From Achatina immaculata (taxonomy: Eukaryota > Mollusca > Gastropoda > Stylommatophora > Achatinidae), in the NCBI GenBank assembly GCA_009760885.1, contig CM019704.1, forward strand, positions 16,106,929 through 16,170,928: a DNA stretch of 64,000 bases. The letters are read 5' to 3'. The notes under the pieces are model-generated. The model was given only the letters and a program-made list of their open reading frames with translations, made no database searches and was not told where the DNA came from. The translations under genes were made by a program, and so were the position numbers. Shown in pieces: positions 1 through 11,700 of the stretch (position 1 is its first letter; every line of letters begins with the position of its first letter).

Positions 1-1095
1 CTATATATATATATATATAAAACACAAAATTTCATGCCACTGAAAATAGTTTTAATGTCCATCTTATAACTTATTTTTCTGCTGAAATGTGTAGAGGTTA
101 TGTGATTTTGTATGTGATCCTGGAAAAAGGCCTTTGCCCAGATACTGGATTGTTGTATGATCTTCTTTAATATGTGCTCATCTTACTTTCCACCATTCTT
201 GTTTCTGCTCCCTTTCTTCACTCTTTCTAGCTTTTTTTAAAAACTTGAACAATACACCTCTATTTACCTTCATTACTAGAACCAGTTTTACTGCAGTCAT
301 CATTCTTTTTATCAATATTCATGAGCATTTTCTTTGTTTCAATCTGTAGAAGCCACCAAAGGCTCAGCGTGGCTATAGTACGACAATAGATCAAAATGAA
401 GGGAAAAGATTCAGGAGTTCATCAAAACACTAGAGACTTGAACTCGAGAACTTAAAAAAAATTTTTTTCTTTATTGTTCTCATTATCTCAGATTAGTTGT
501 CAATGATGCCGCAATCTCATCTAGAGAAGTTTCACTTCTTGAAATAGTTCAGAGACTGTATGCGTTTTTCTCAGCGTCAACACTGCTTTAGTGAATCCCT
601 CTAAAAACATCACATTTCTAACTCAGTTATTAAGTATTACCCGCTAGGAATCTAGAATCAAACCCATTCGTCCTCTAAGATATTCTTTTGATGAATTGTG
701 TGATGTTTTGATAGAAACTGCTGATGATGAGTCAGAAGGAATAAAAAATAGCAAGGCATAAAGCTGAAACACTTGCTCTAGTCAGATTAAAATTTGTTTA
801 AAGATATCTTGCTAAAGGGCACTATGCCCTATAAATGAAATTAACTTTGCTAATAAACTAATTTATGTTTAACAATGGGTGAAACATGATTGGAAGCCAA
901 GCACGAAATCAATTAATAAGACTACATCAGTCTTTTTCCTAGCCTGCAAATATGAAAGTAAGGAAACTTTCTATTTAAAGTGCATATAACATGAAGAATG
1001 TGTGATAAAAAGTAAAACATATACAAACCATGTTCTGTGGTTTAAAATCTCTTCATTTTGCATATAATGAGCATTATGGTGATGAAAGAATTATC
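1..1095. other. No gene recognised
   Basis: AT-rich sequence with a short (TA)n at the start. Nothing coding or repetitive is recognisable on either strand. Confidence 0.5.
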
Positions 1096-1166
1096 ATCAC
1101 CAGGTGCCGTGGCGACTGGCATTGGCTATTAAGGCTCTCCAGAGTACACGACCCTTCATGCAGGCC
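1096..1166 (+). repeat. Short interspersed repeat, copy 1
   Basis: About 70 bp containing TGGCTATTAAGGCTCTCCAG and the run to CGACCCTTCATGCA. It is repeated in reverse complement at 40622-40692. Family unknown; it resembles a LINE or SINE end fragment. Confidence 0.6.
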
Positions 1167-1379
1167 ATTAGCTCAGTTGATGATCTCCCCTCACACCATC
1201 TTGCCAGACTGTCCAGTATCATTTCTCTTGGTCTTCCCCGGCTCTTCTTCCCTCTATTTTTCCCGTTGTTACAATATTTTCAATGCACCTTCTTCTCACT
1301 GCATGTCCTATGAAAGTACACCATCTCTCTCTCTTATTATTATTTTTTTTTAACAAGATTTTTTTCTATCCCCAGCTCT

Positions 1380-2012
1380 TCTCCATTAGTTATTTTTGCT
1401 GTCCAAGGAATTCACAACATTCTTTCTAATAAACCACACTTCTGCTGCTTCCAATGACTTTTGTGCAGACCTGCCTATTGTCCATGATTCACTTCCATAT
1501 AACAAGATAGGTTCAATATAGCATTCTAGGACTCATTTTCTAACATTCATTGATAAGGATGTATTGCATAATATGTTTCTCATTCTCTGAAATGCAGTCT
1601 TTGCTTGGCCTATTCTGTTCCTAATTTCTGTTGTGCATTTCCCATCTGAAGTTATTACTGCTCCAAAGTATCTGAATTTCTGCACCTGATTTAGAATAGT
1701 TCAGTTTAATTTTATACTGCATGTTGGTGGACTCTGTTTCTTAGATATAACCATAGTCTCTGTCTTTTTTTATGTTTAAAGTAAGGTCTTTCTGTTCACA
1801 TCCTTTAGTGACTCTATCCAAGAAATTTTGCAGGTCTTGTTGGTTCTCAGTTATCAGTACTGTGTTGTCAGCATACCGAAGAATGTTAATATTGTATCCT
1901 CCAATTTTAATGCCTGGTTCTGTGATGATCAGTTTTAGAATATTCTCGTTGTACAGAGAAAAAAGGTCTGGAGATAGTACAAACCCTTGTCGCACACCTT
2001 GTTTTCTTTTCT
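1380..2012 (-). mobile_element. LINE fragment, reverse transcriptase C-terminal part (family B)
   Basis: Minus-strand translation from about 2010 reads VRQGFVLSPDLFSLY, then IKIGGYNINILRYADNTVLI. This is RT with the catalytic YADD changed to YADN. The downstream thumb region continues to about 1380 with frameshifts. A dead 5'-truncated non-LTR retrotransposon. Confidence 0.85.
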
Positions 2013-2079
2013 AATTAACATTTTACCTTCTTTTGATTTCATGCATCCTGTGGTATATTTTATGCTATAAACATATTGT

Positions 2080-2246
2080 GAACATTGATGGAAAGATCAA
2101 TAGAAGTAAAGATGGACTATACTTATGCTTCATAAACTACAGTAAAGCATTCGATAAAGTGAGACACACAGAAATTATAAAAATGCTAGAAGACATCAAC
2201 ATAGATGGGAAAGATCTGAAATTCAAAAAAAACATTTAATTAAATA
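2080..2246 (+). mobile_element. LINE fragment, reverse transcriptase finger/palm motif
   Basis: Plus-strand frame reads GLYLCFINYSKAFDKVRHTE, the RT domain A signature (F.DYSKAFD type). It points the opposite way to the adjacent minus-strand RT fragment, so two insertions or an internal inversion are implied. Confidence 0.8.
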
Positions 2247-2261
2247 GAAGCATATAACTCT

Positions 2262-2970
2262 TTAACTCTTTCCGTGCTGGAGGAAGAAACACGGACGTTT
2301 TCTGGAGTGCGGGAGTAAAAACGCGGGTCCTTGTCAGTAAGGGGTCTAGGTGTAAAATGGAATGAAAAACAGTGTTTCCATGTACTTCCGTATACGTAAT
2401 ATGTATCAAAGTGTAGCTAAATGAATGAAAATTTCATAAATGCAGAGTTTTTTAGGAAAAAAGAAGTAATGTGATGTTTTTAGACACTGATTGTGGCCAG
2501 CTCACCATCGGCTAGATCTAGATTCGCGCTTCTTACCCCTATTTACCATCTAAGATGTGTAGATCTACTTATCGATCTCGTATTGTGACTCCGTATGGCA
2601 TTTTCGCTTACTGAATGTCTGAAATAACCTCCTAACTACTCCTAACTACTTCTCCAGTCGTCTAAATATGTCTAAATCTACTTAGAAAACATTCAAGAGC
2701 AGCGGGGTGGCCATAGGCTATGTCCATACCCCTATCTACATCGTAAAAAATTGAAAAATTTCCATGCTTCTCGTCCGTATTCTCGCTCGGCATCGCTCGT
2801 AACTAGGCACGCATTCGCCATTTTGAAAGTGTCACCGGAATCGCGGACGAAATATGTACAATCTAAATGTTACACCGGTTGTTTTAATGAAACAAACAAT
2901 CCTGACAATACGCTCTCAGCATTGAAACCGGAAGCGGCAGGATCGTGCCAATACGCTCGGGAAGAGTTAA
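2262..2970 (+). mobile_element. TTAA-flanked MITE, copy 1
   Basis: Begins TTAACTCTTTCCGTGC and ends GGGAAGAGTTAA, so the ends are inverted and the TTAA is at both borders. Body shares the AAATGCAGAGTTTTTTAGG and AAAAGAAGTAATGTGATG segments with the other copies. TTAA targets are typical of piggyBac-type transposition; no transposase is encoded. Confidence 0.8.
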
Positions 2971-3239
2971 AGCTGCTCATGTTTCTATACCCCTTCAAAA
3001 CTAAAGCTGTAGTTGTTAGTCATTGGAAGTAAGACTGTATAATCTGATTCAAAGTGACCGATTGAGTATGGTGTGACAATGACTGATCTAGACTGAGTTT
3101 TATTTCTGTCTTATCCTCTCTCTCTCTCCCCCCGGACCCCCACCTGTAGAGTTCTCTCCACTGTCATTTACGCATACCAATAAAGTCAGTCATTTGGTGT
3201 TGTTAGTAAGTAATATTATAATAATATAGGAGGATATAA

Positions 3240-3475
3240 GAAAACTTAAATATTTTGACATTAAACGTCATGATAATTTACAGAAGACTGTCTTGGAAGG
3301 GTACATAATGGGATAAAGAAAGAGAGGAAGACCAAGGTTAAGATGGCTGGAAGACATCACTGATAATCTGCAAATTGATGCATCAGCAGCAGGCCATCTT
3401 GCTTACAATCGAGAGCCCCACAGGAGAGCTGTTAGGGAGGTAAAGTTCCACAAGGGACATGCAAATGACTGACTG
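3240..3475 (+). mobile_element. LINE 3' end (family A)
   Basis: Corresponds to the C-terminal region that reads LEGYIMG, RGRPR.RWL and AGHLAHNREA in other copies, ending GGGACATGCAAATGACTGAC. Contains stops. 5'-truncated. Confidence 0.8.
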
Positions 3476-5439
3476 GCTGAGCAAGTAAAATGGCTACGGT
3501 GCCCCTAAAATGACTCAAAAAAAAAAAACAAACAAATAAACAAAAACTTGATATCCGGTCGTTTCAAGACTTTTGGACAAACAAATATAGATTCATATTC
3601 AAAATAATGTGTTCAGAATTTAAATTTTCCAAAACATAGCTTTTTGTATTTGTTCATATTTATATTAAATACTGAATAATCAACAAGGAATAACATAGTT
3701 ATTTAATGTGTCTCAATGGTTGTTGTATATGAAAATATGATGAGCTTAGGTTGGTACACTGAGTGACTTTGCAACATTACTTCGACACAACACTACTAAA
3801 AGGTTGCAGACCCCTGGTTTATCTTATGATTTTTTTTTCCGAAGTTATAAAATTATTAAAATAAATGCCATTTAAAATCATTGGTCAGATAAGATGAAGC
3901 TTACTTAACATAAATGGTTTTTGTACAAGTATATTAAGTACTAGTTTGAGAACTGGGTGGGAAAGCAAGGTATGCTACTGCAGGAGGAGGTAAAATTCTT
4001 AGGACTGGCCCCGTTTTTAACCTGTCAAAATGATTGAAGAAAGATTGAAAATGCATTTTTCAAACACTATGCACAAAACGTTAGCACACTTTTTATGATC
4101 TAACACGTAAACAAAACAGGCGAGAAATGTTTGGCTGTTCTCTGTAACTCAGTTCAGAGAAATGATTTAGTAATTTACTCTACATTTTCCAACTCAAAAA
4201 GGTGTAAAAAATGATTAATTTTCTTCACTGTAATATAGTTTTATAATCTGGGGTAAAGAAGTGCTAAAAGTTAAAGACGTCACTTGTGCTGATGCTTGAA
4301 AGTTGTTCCCGATTAGATCAAAATAAAATGGCCTGCAAAATCTTGTTAATTGCATGCCTGAGGACACGATCTCATATGATAGCTTCAATTGGGTTCGAAT
4401 ATCCAGAGTAAATTACAAACTTCACGAAGACGTGATCATGATGATTATAATGGCATCTAAAATTCTAATTGTCGCAAAGATTGGTGAGATGTGGTTTCCA
4501 ATGTCTTCTCTTATTTAACGTGTGTGGTTCACGCTATCGGAGAATCGGTGAAAAGATATTTTAATTATCAATCCAAAGTCATTATTGTTGGAACCATCTT
4601 TTCTAAACTACAATGAACATATTATCTTTTGAAACAATGTAATGATGTATGAAGTGTTTTACAGTAACACTGAGAACCACTGTTTTGTACTACAGATCTG
4701 GAAAAAAAAGGTCAAACTTTAGAAAGAACGCGAAATACAAAGTTAACGGTGCAACTTAACATCCGATAAGACACGGAGAGAATACGTGGCTAGCAGCGAA
4801 TGGAGAAAATTGGACGGCATTGCCGGCGTAAACAAACGAATTTGTAGACGGCCAAAACCAGCCCGACACATCAGCAACAGTTGCAGTGGAAACGCAAGCT
4901 TATACATGACAGAGTAAGTACATTACTTGTATACTAATAACTGAATGAATGGGTATCAACTCCGGCATCATACACGAAGAAGGTGCTGGCAGATGACTTT
5001 TACATATGAGCAAAATGTAGGTCATTGCTTTTGTGTGTCTTTGAAAGTGAGACGTTTGTTACCCATCGTGATATATTTTATGATCTGACAAGAACCGCGA
5101 ACTAATTTGTGCCCATGTGTGTAGGGAGAGAGGGGAAGAAAGTTTGCAACCTATTTTGTGACGATGTTGAGTACTTAATGATGATCCGCGTGAGCGCCCT
5201 CACTGGATTCGAGACAAGCTTTTTGGCAGGCTTCACGCCACCAAAAGGACCATAGCAACCTCTGCCCTATTAGCTAGGGCCGAAGGACCACATCAGCCCG
5301 CTTCTAGGAGCACATACAAAATTTTGACATGGTCTTGTCCAATTTAAAATCACTGACCATCATAACGGCGCAATTACAGCCACGCTTCCTCTCCATGTAA
5401 TATTTAACAAGTATGAATCAAATGCTATGAAAATATCAA
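3476..5439. other. No gene recognised
   Basis: AT-rich intergenic sequence. A line reading GGTTGCAGACCCCTGG at about 3802-3817 resembles a hAT-type terminus, but its partner was not found. Confidence 0.4.
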
Positions 5440-5479
5440 CAGAGAATTGGATGCAGAGGAAGAGTAAGGTAAAAAAAAA

Positions 5480-5580
5480 ATCCTTTTCCCACGCCATTAA
5501 GGCATAATGGGGAATTCTGTGTTAGGCCCATATTTTCCATGACCTTCGGCACATGAAAGTGTGGTGTAAAATTCTTAGGA
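5480..5580 (-). mobile_element. Partial SINE body
   Basis: Shares GCCATTAAGGCATAATGGGG and GTGTTAGGCCCATATTTTCC with the SINE copies at 13604-13770 and 16432-16681. The tRNA-like head is missing. Confidence 0.6.
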
Positions 5581-5654
5581 CTGTATGAGTAAGGTGCTGT
5601 GACATAAGTTTTATGGAATGTTGCAACTTTTAAAAACATTTTTATAAAGTGACT

Positions 5655-5818
5655 TTACTTCATTGATTCTGTCAAGTGAAACATTTGACAGACTGTTACT
5701 TCATTAATTCTGTTAAGTGAAACATTTGACAGACTGTTACTTCATTGATTCTATTAAGTGAAACATTTGACAGACTGTTACTTCATTGATTCTGTTAAGT
5801 GAAACATTTGACAGACTG
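5655..5818. repeat. 41-bp tandem repeat, 4 copies
   Basis: Unit begins TTACTTCATTGATTCTGTTA and ends ATTTGACAGACTG; four copies with only a few substitutions, exactly 164 bp. Confidence 0.95.
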
Positions 5819-5869
5819 GCAAAGAAAAAAAAATAGACTACCATCTGGATGGACCAAAGGAAGCAAGGT

Positions 5870-6352
5870 TTGTATAATTATAGTGAAAAAAAAGTATTTG
5901 ATGGAAAATGTCTTAGGAAAATTCTAAGAAAACACTGGAGAAAATGTATGACAAATGAGGAAATAACCAAATGAAGAGGCATTGAGAACGTTACTAAAGA
6001 GGTCAAAGGATGAAGATGGAAATGGAAGTATGGCTGGGGCACATACTACGAATGAAAAAAAAAAGACACCCCTATACCACCTTGAGTTAAACATCTCAAG
6101 GAAAAAAGATTGAAGGGCAGGCCGTTAGGAACATGGGGACCCACAATACAGGAGAACTAAAGGAAGTGAAAAAGACATGTTTTGAGGTATTCCAACGTGG
6201 TCAAGACAGGATTGGCTGGGGAACCTTTGTTGATGTCCTATGCTCCACTGGGAGACTGAAGATGATAATAAAACAGGTAGTGAAGTGGACTGACCATATG
6301 TTTCAAAATGACACCAGTGATTGGTATTTGAAGGTTGCCTTGCGGTGGTGAT
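5870..6352 (+). mobile_element. LINE 3' fragment (family C)
   Basis: Plus-strand reading gives LGHILRMKK then KGRP-like residues after a frameshift, matching the C-terminal tail of the better-preserved LINE at 57440-58075 ([19 protein letters not shown]). It carries a 106-bp stretch duplicated identically at 9890-9995. Confidence 0.65.
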
Positions 6353-7618
6353 AGTAGGTCTCCCTATAACTGTGAGCTAAGAACTCTTAATAGCTATAGC
6401 CTTGTGATGATAGTAGGTCTCCTATAACTGTGAGGTAAGAACTCTTAATAGTTATGGCCTTGTGGTGGTGATAGTAGGTCTCCTATATCTGTGAGCTAAG
6501 AACTCTTAATAGTTATTGCATTGTGGTGGTGATAGTAGGTCTCCTATAACTGTGAGGTTCATTCATTCATTCATTCATTTGCATGTCCCTTGCGGAACTT
6601 TGCCTCCCAAACAGCACTCCTGTAGGCCTCTCGGTTGTGAGCAAGATGGCCTGCTGCTGTTGCATCCATTTCCAGATCGTCAATGATGTCTTGCAGCCAT
6701 CTTCGTCTTGGTCTTCCTCTTTTTCTTTTTCCCATTATGTATCCTTCCAATACGGTCTTCTCTAAATTATCATGACGTTTAATGTGTCCAAAATATTTCA
6801 GTTTTCTCTCTTTAATCCTCTTCACTAGCCAGCCTTCTTCAATATTAAGCTCTTGTAGTATAGATATATTTGTTCTTTTTTGTGTCCACGATATTTGGAG
6901 AACTCTTCTGTAGCATTTACATTCAAAGGCATTTATGTGCTTCTCAGCTGTTTTGTTAAGTGTCCAGGTCTCACAGGCATATGTTGCTATGGGAAAGATG
7001 CATGCCCTTAAAAATCTTATTTTTGTGGTTCTGTCTGCTCCTCTCCACAGATTCTTTATTTGTTTTACTTTCTGAAGAGCGATAGATGTCCTTCTTTTAA
7101 TTTCCCTCATTGTATCTCCATTATTAGTTAGTAGCGATCCAAGATATTCAAAACTCTCCACTTCTTCCAGTTTTTCCTCATTGACACATATTTCAGTTGC
7201 CTGTGAGGTAAGAACTCTTAATAGTTATTGCAGTGTGGTGGTGATAGTAGGTCTCCTATACCTGTGAGGTAAGAACTCTTAATAGTTATTGCAGTGTGGT
7301 GGTGATAGTAGGTCTCCTATAACTGTGAGGTAAGAACTCTTAATAGTTATTACAGTGTGGTGGTGATAGTAGGTCTCCTATAACTGTGAGGCAAGAACTC
7401 TTAATAGTTATTGCAGTGTGGTGGTGATAGTAGGTCTCCTATAACTGTGAGCTAAGAACTCTTAATAGTTATGGCCTTGTGGTGGTGATAGTAGGTCTCC
7501 TATAACTGTGAGGTAAGAACTCTTAATAATTGTGGCCTTGTGGTGGTGATAGTAGGTCTCCCTATAACTGTGAGCTAAGAACTCTTAATAGCTATGGCCT
7601 TGTGAAGAACTTTGACTG
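6340..7618. repeat. 61-bp minisatellite array, interrupted by a LINE
   Basis: Unit of 59-61 bp including GTAGGTCTCCTATAACTGTG and AGGTAAGAACTCTTAATAG. About 3.5 copies lie at 6340-6558 and about 7 at 7201-7618; the gap is a LINE insertion. Confidence 0.9.
6559..7200 (-). mobile_element. 5'-truncated LINE (family A) inserted in the minisatellite
   Basis: About 200 codons open on the minus strand: SFEYLGSLLTNNGDTMREIK, then CETWTLNKTAEKHINAFECK, KYFGHIKRHDNLEKTVLEGY and MGKRKRGRPRRRWLQDIIDD. This is the post-RT C-terminal domain of a non-LTR retrotransposon. The 3' end is a (TCATT)-type run. CTGTGAGGT at 6550-6558 and 7201-7209 is a probable 9-bp target-site duplication. Confidence 0.88.
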
Positions 7619-8597
7619 TCTTCTGAAGGTGTTCAGTTTTTGGATATATGCATTTCTCACTTGTTAGGTACCTCAGGAGCAGTTTTAGTTAGAAAGACAG
7701 GAAAAGAATCCAGCCAGTAACAGCCAAGTGAATAACTGTTGAATCTGAGATGGACAGCATGCAACACTGAACTTGTTGCTCAGTAAGATACCACAAAGTA
7801 TACTTTGCAATTATTGCTTCATTAGTCAGCATCAAAGGACATGGATAGACCTGAAATAGAGACTAATGAATGAAGGGACTAATAAATTAAATTAAAGCTA
7901 TATACAAGCACAGTGGGAGAAGTTACATGCAGGCCTCCACAGGAATGATATCTGCTGTGAGTTAAACAAAAAAAGAGCAGCTGTTTGTGCTGTCACCGAG
8001 GACAGAGGCGTTACATGTTTAACAAATTTAAGATAAATACTATGTGTTTGTGTATCATTAATACTGGAAAAAAGTGCTATAGATTTTTTTTTTCTGTTCT
8101 TATTTTCACATTATGAACTGATTATTTGTCATTTACTTTGAATGACTTCTTACGTAAATGAAATTGCACCAGAAATCATCATTTGAACATATACCTTTGT
8201 TATTTCAACAGTTCATACCTAATTGAATGTATGTGTTTTGTTAGTGTATGTGATGTTCATGACAACAAAATTAAATCTGTCTTTAATTTTTTTGTATTGC
8301 TTTTTCAATTGTTTTCAGATGCTGAGATGATGACTGAGCAATGTATCAGTCATCCAGAACTGTCTGATAGATGACTAAAACAGTGTCCTGTCTTCGTGAT
8401 AGTAAATAAGACCTCAGAGCACAGTGTGAAGTACATGTTCATTGTCTTCAAGACTTAAACCTGCAGCCATTTCTACCTTTTTTTTTCTCTTTATAATGGG
8501 TGTTCATTTTCTCACATTAATGAGAAGCATAAATTGGGTGTACCAAGTCTTTGGTGGTCAGTGGCCAGCTGTGACACATGGCACTAGCACTAGAAAG
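7619..8597. other. CRELD upstream region
   Basis: Non-repetitive AT-rich sequence that should hold the CRELD promoter and 5'UTR. A TTTTCAG at about 8311-8319 may be a 5'UTR acceptor. No CpG-rich or TATA element stands out. Confidence 0.35.
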
Positions 8598-8714
8598 ATG
8601 CAGACTTTCCTTGTTCTTGCTGTGATGCTTCTTATCTCAGGGTCGGGTGTTGATGCAAAGAAAACTCCAGCAAAATGTAGCATCTGTAAAGATATTGTAA
8701 ACAATTTTCACAAG
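8598..8714 (+). CDS. CRELD: CRELD exon 1: signal peptide and CxxC motif
   Basis: Encodes residues 1-39. Signal peptide MQTFLVLAVMLLISGSGVDA is followed by KKTPAKCSICKDIVNNFHK. The CSIC motif is the N-terminal CxxC of the family. The donor AAG|GTTTGT leaves phase 0. The true 5' boundary (transcription start or a 5'UTR acceptor) is not resolved; a TTTTCAG at about 8311-8319 could open a 5'UTR exon. Confidence 0.9.
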
Positions 8715-11700
8715 GTTTGTAACCAAAAAAATGAAAGTGAGAATGTTGTGTTAGATGATTAGATAATGTCAGACTTATTTTTCACAATCTTTATTCTGAC
8801 TTTCATTTAAGTTATCATAATTGTCTCATCATGATCATGGTGGCCTGGTTAGGCATTCAGCTTGCTAATCTGGAGGTACTGGGTTCAAGTCTCAGCAGTG
8901 GGGATTTTTTTCTGGTACCACCACACCAAAATGACCCCAGGATCCACTCAGCCTCTAAAAATGGGTACCAGAGAAATCTGGGGAGGTAAATGCTGCCAGG
9001 CATGATAATGACCACACCACACTATCATGTGCTGGTGGTCTTGGAAATAAGGGCCTAACACCGTATCCCCATTGTGCCTTAATGGTATGGGATTGGGGAT
9101 TTTACCTTTACCATCATGACCATGAACTTTGCATTTGCATCTGCTGCTAAAGCAGGTGCCTGGAAAGTCTTGAAATACAAGCATCAAATTGGATGAGGAG
9201 TGGACATTAAATATTCTAGAGCCACCCCAGGAGGATAACTTCTTGGAAACTTCTCAAACAAGGAGGAAACAATATCTGTTCCATCAGCTGGGTCAAAGAA
9301 ACAGCAATGCTTTGAGGAGGCAGGACAACATTGCCATCTCTTTTGTATGGCATCTTTTCTCTCTTTATTCCAGTCCACTGTTGTAGAATATCTGAACCAT
9401 GTGTAAACAGCTTACAAGATATAAAGTGTATCTTTATGATATTACTTCCTTATTAAAGTTGTTACTTGATGTGTGGAGAGAAAAAGAAGTACATTTTTTT
9501 TTCTTTTGCCAAAGTTTGTATCTGTGAGTTATTTTTTAGTGAACAGGCTTTTTTTTCGCAGCTCCACAGTGGAGCTCTCTGTTGAACTTCTAATGTATTC
9601 TGCTATGCCAGCAGGTGTTTCTTGATGTCTTAGTAGGACAAGCAGCTGTATGTGAGCAAGAATTGTTTATTATGATTTCCACATACAGGGTCTTTCATCA
9701 ACACAAAAGTCTAATTATGGTGGTGGCAATACCAAGTGGGAGGAGAAATCTCTTGGATCTTATGCTACAAGGTAAGACACATGTAAGAAGAATAACATCT
9801 GTGGATATAATTTTCTAGATTTGTGTGTTTGTGCTTATTTTTCTTGTATTAACTATACTACACTTCCCCTTCTTATTATTCGTATAGGTCACATACTACG
9901 AATGAAAAAAAAAAGACACCCCTATACCACCTTGAGTTAAACATCTCAAGGAAAAAAGATTGAAGGGCAGGCCGTTAGGAACATGGGGACCCACATCGAT
10001 AAAATCGTGCTTTGCTTTTGAGATGACCAAAACTTTCAGTTTTACCATCCATGTCACTCATGTGCTTTTATGATAACTGTGTAGAACTTTACTTTTAAGT
10101 TAGCCATCTTTGATTATTTGTAGTGCCCAACATTTGAGTGAACTGAGCCACCTATTTGAGCCGAAGCTAAAGTTGCCTAAAATTACACTTGATACTGTAG
10201 CACAGTCAAGCAGTAGAATGTAGTGCATTTAGTTAGCCTTCAAAAAATAGTAGACAAAGCACTTTAGGTGGGAGAAAAGGAAAAATTTGAAGAGAATGAC
10301 CGTGGCATGAACCATGAACTCTGGTAGAACAAGCAGCCGTGTGATCATGAAAGGATAAAACACAAATCACTCAGCCACTGGAGATAGCTGCCTGCTGATC
10401 CTGCATGGTTCAAGTCATGGTCAATTTCTTATTATTTTTCTTCTTCTCGTGTCCAAAGTGCTTTGTCTGTTATATTTCAAATGCTAACAGTATAACACCA
10501 TGCTATGTTCCTTTAACTCTTTCCGTACCACGTAAAAAAACACGGATGTTACGTTGGTACCGATGATGATGTTACATGGCCCAGCGGGTGTTTTCATATA
10601 AGGGGGTCCCTTTATAAAATTCATTGTAACAAACAAACTCCTTCATCAACACGTGTGTATCTCATATTAAAATAAGTGGAAATGAAAGAAGATTCCATAA
10701 ATGAAGTTATTTATCATTTAAAAAAAACAAAGAATAGAAAAAAAACAACTGTTATGAAAAGATCGAACGACTTTTTGGCGCTTTTACATACCTGAAATGT
10801 GCCAGAATCCAATGCAGAATGTTTATACTGGAACCGAAACATCGATAATTGCGGATGCTTTTGATATCCAATAAATCTAACAGGTCTACAGATGTGAAAA
10901 ACACATTTAGTAAGCTAGGTCTAGTCGGTCAGTATGACCATTCTACCAACCAACCTCGAAAAAAGTAGAAAAAATTACACTGAAATCGATCCACTTCTTG
11001 ATTTCCTTTCATCTCCGGCTTTACCGGATGCTAAACTAGCTAAACTTTGGCCTAGAAGAGTTCTGTTTGGCTAAATGAAAAGTTGCATCGAGTTTTCAAT
11101 GAAACAAATCAGAAGCCTTATAGGGTGGCCCGGGACAAAGTGTGAGAACAGCAACCACCTTAAAGGGCGGCGCGGTATCGAATGAGTACATAATTACCAA
11201 TCAACCTGTGACAGGTTAGTTTGATTTCTTATAAAGGACCACGTATCAAATTATTCCTTTGAAAAGTGGAAATATTCATTGAGATTGCTTAGCAAATGCA
11301 AGTAAAATCAGTGATGAAAAAAAAGTGATTCCTTGTTAGCATGGCATGGCTATTGAACCAGCAACATATCTGACATCCTGACAGAGAAGTTCTACTAGAA
11401 GTAGAAAGTTTATGTTCCATGTAACAGTATGTATGGCAAGAGAAAGAGAGAAAAGAGCCTCAGAGGGTGAAGAAAAATAGCACGTTGTTTATCAAGAGCT
11501 CAGAGTATGCTTCAAATAGATGATCATGAAGTGGAGAATATATAGAGAAAAGAGAATCAGGGAAAAAAGTATAGTGGAGATAGAAAGAAAAACCTGAGAT
11601 TGGTTAGGGATTGTTGTATGATCAGAGATGGAGAATTTGATGAGGAGAAGGACATAGGGGGAGGGAAAAGAAAAGCACACTGAGGGTTGATGTATTGAGA

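Noticed and set aside
8442..8597. Upstream in-frame ATG adding 52 residues to CRELD
   Set aside because: It would place a second hydrophobic stretch before a well-formed signal peptide; the start at 8598 gives the usual family N-terminus.
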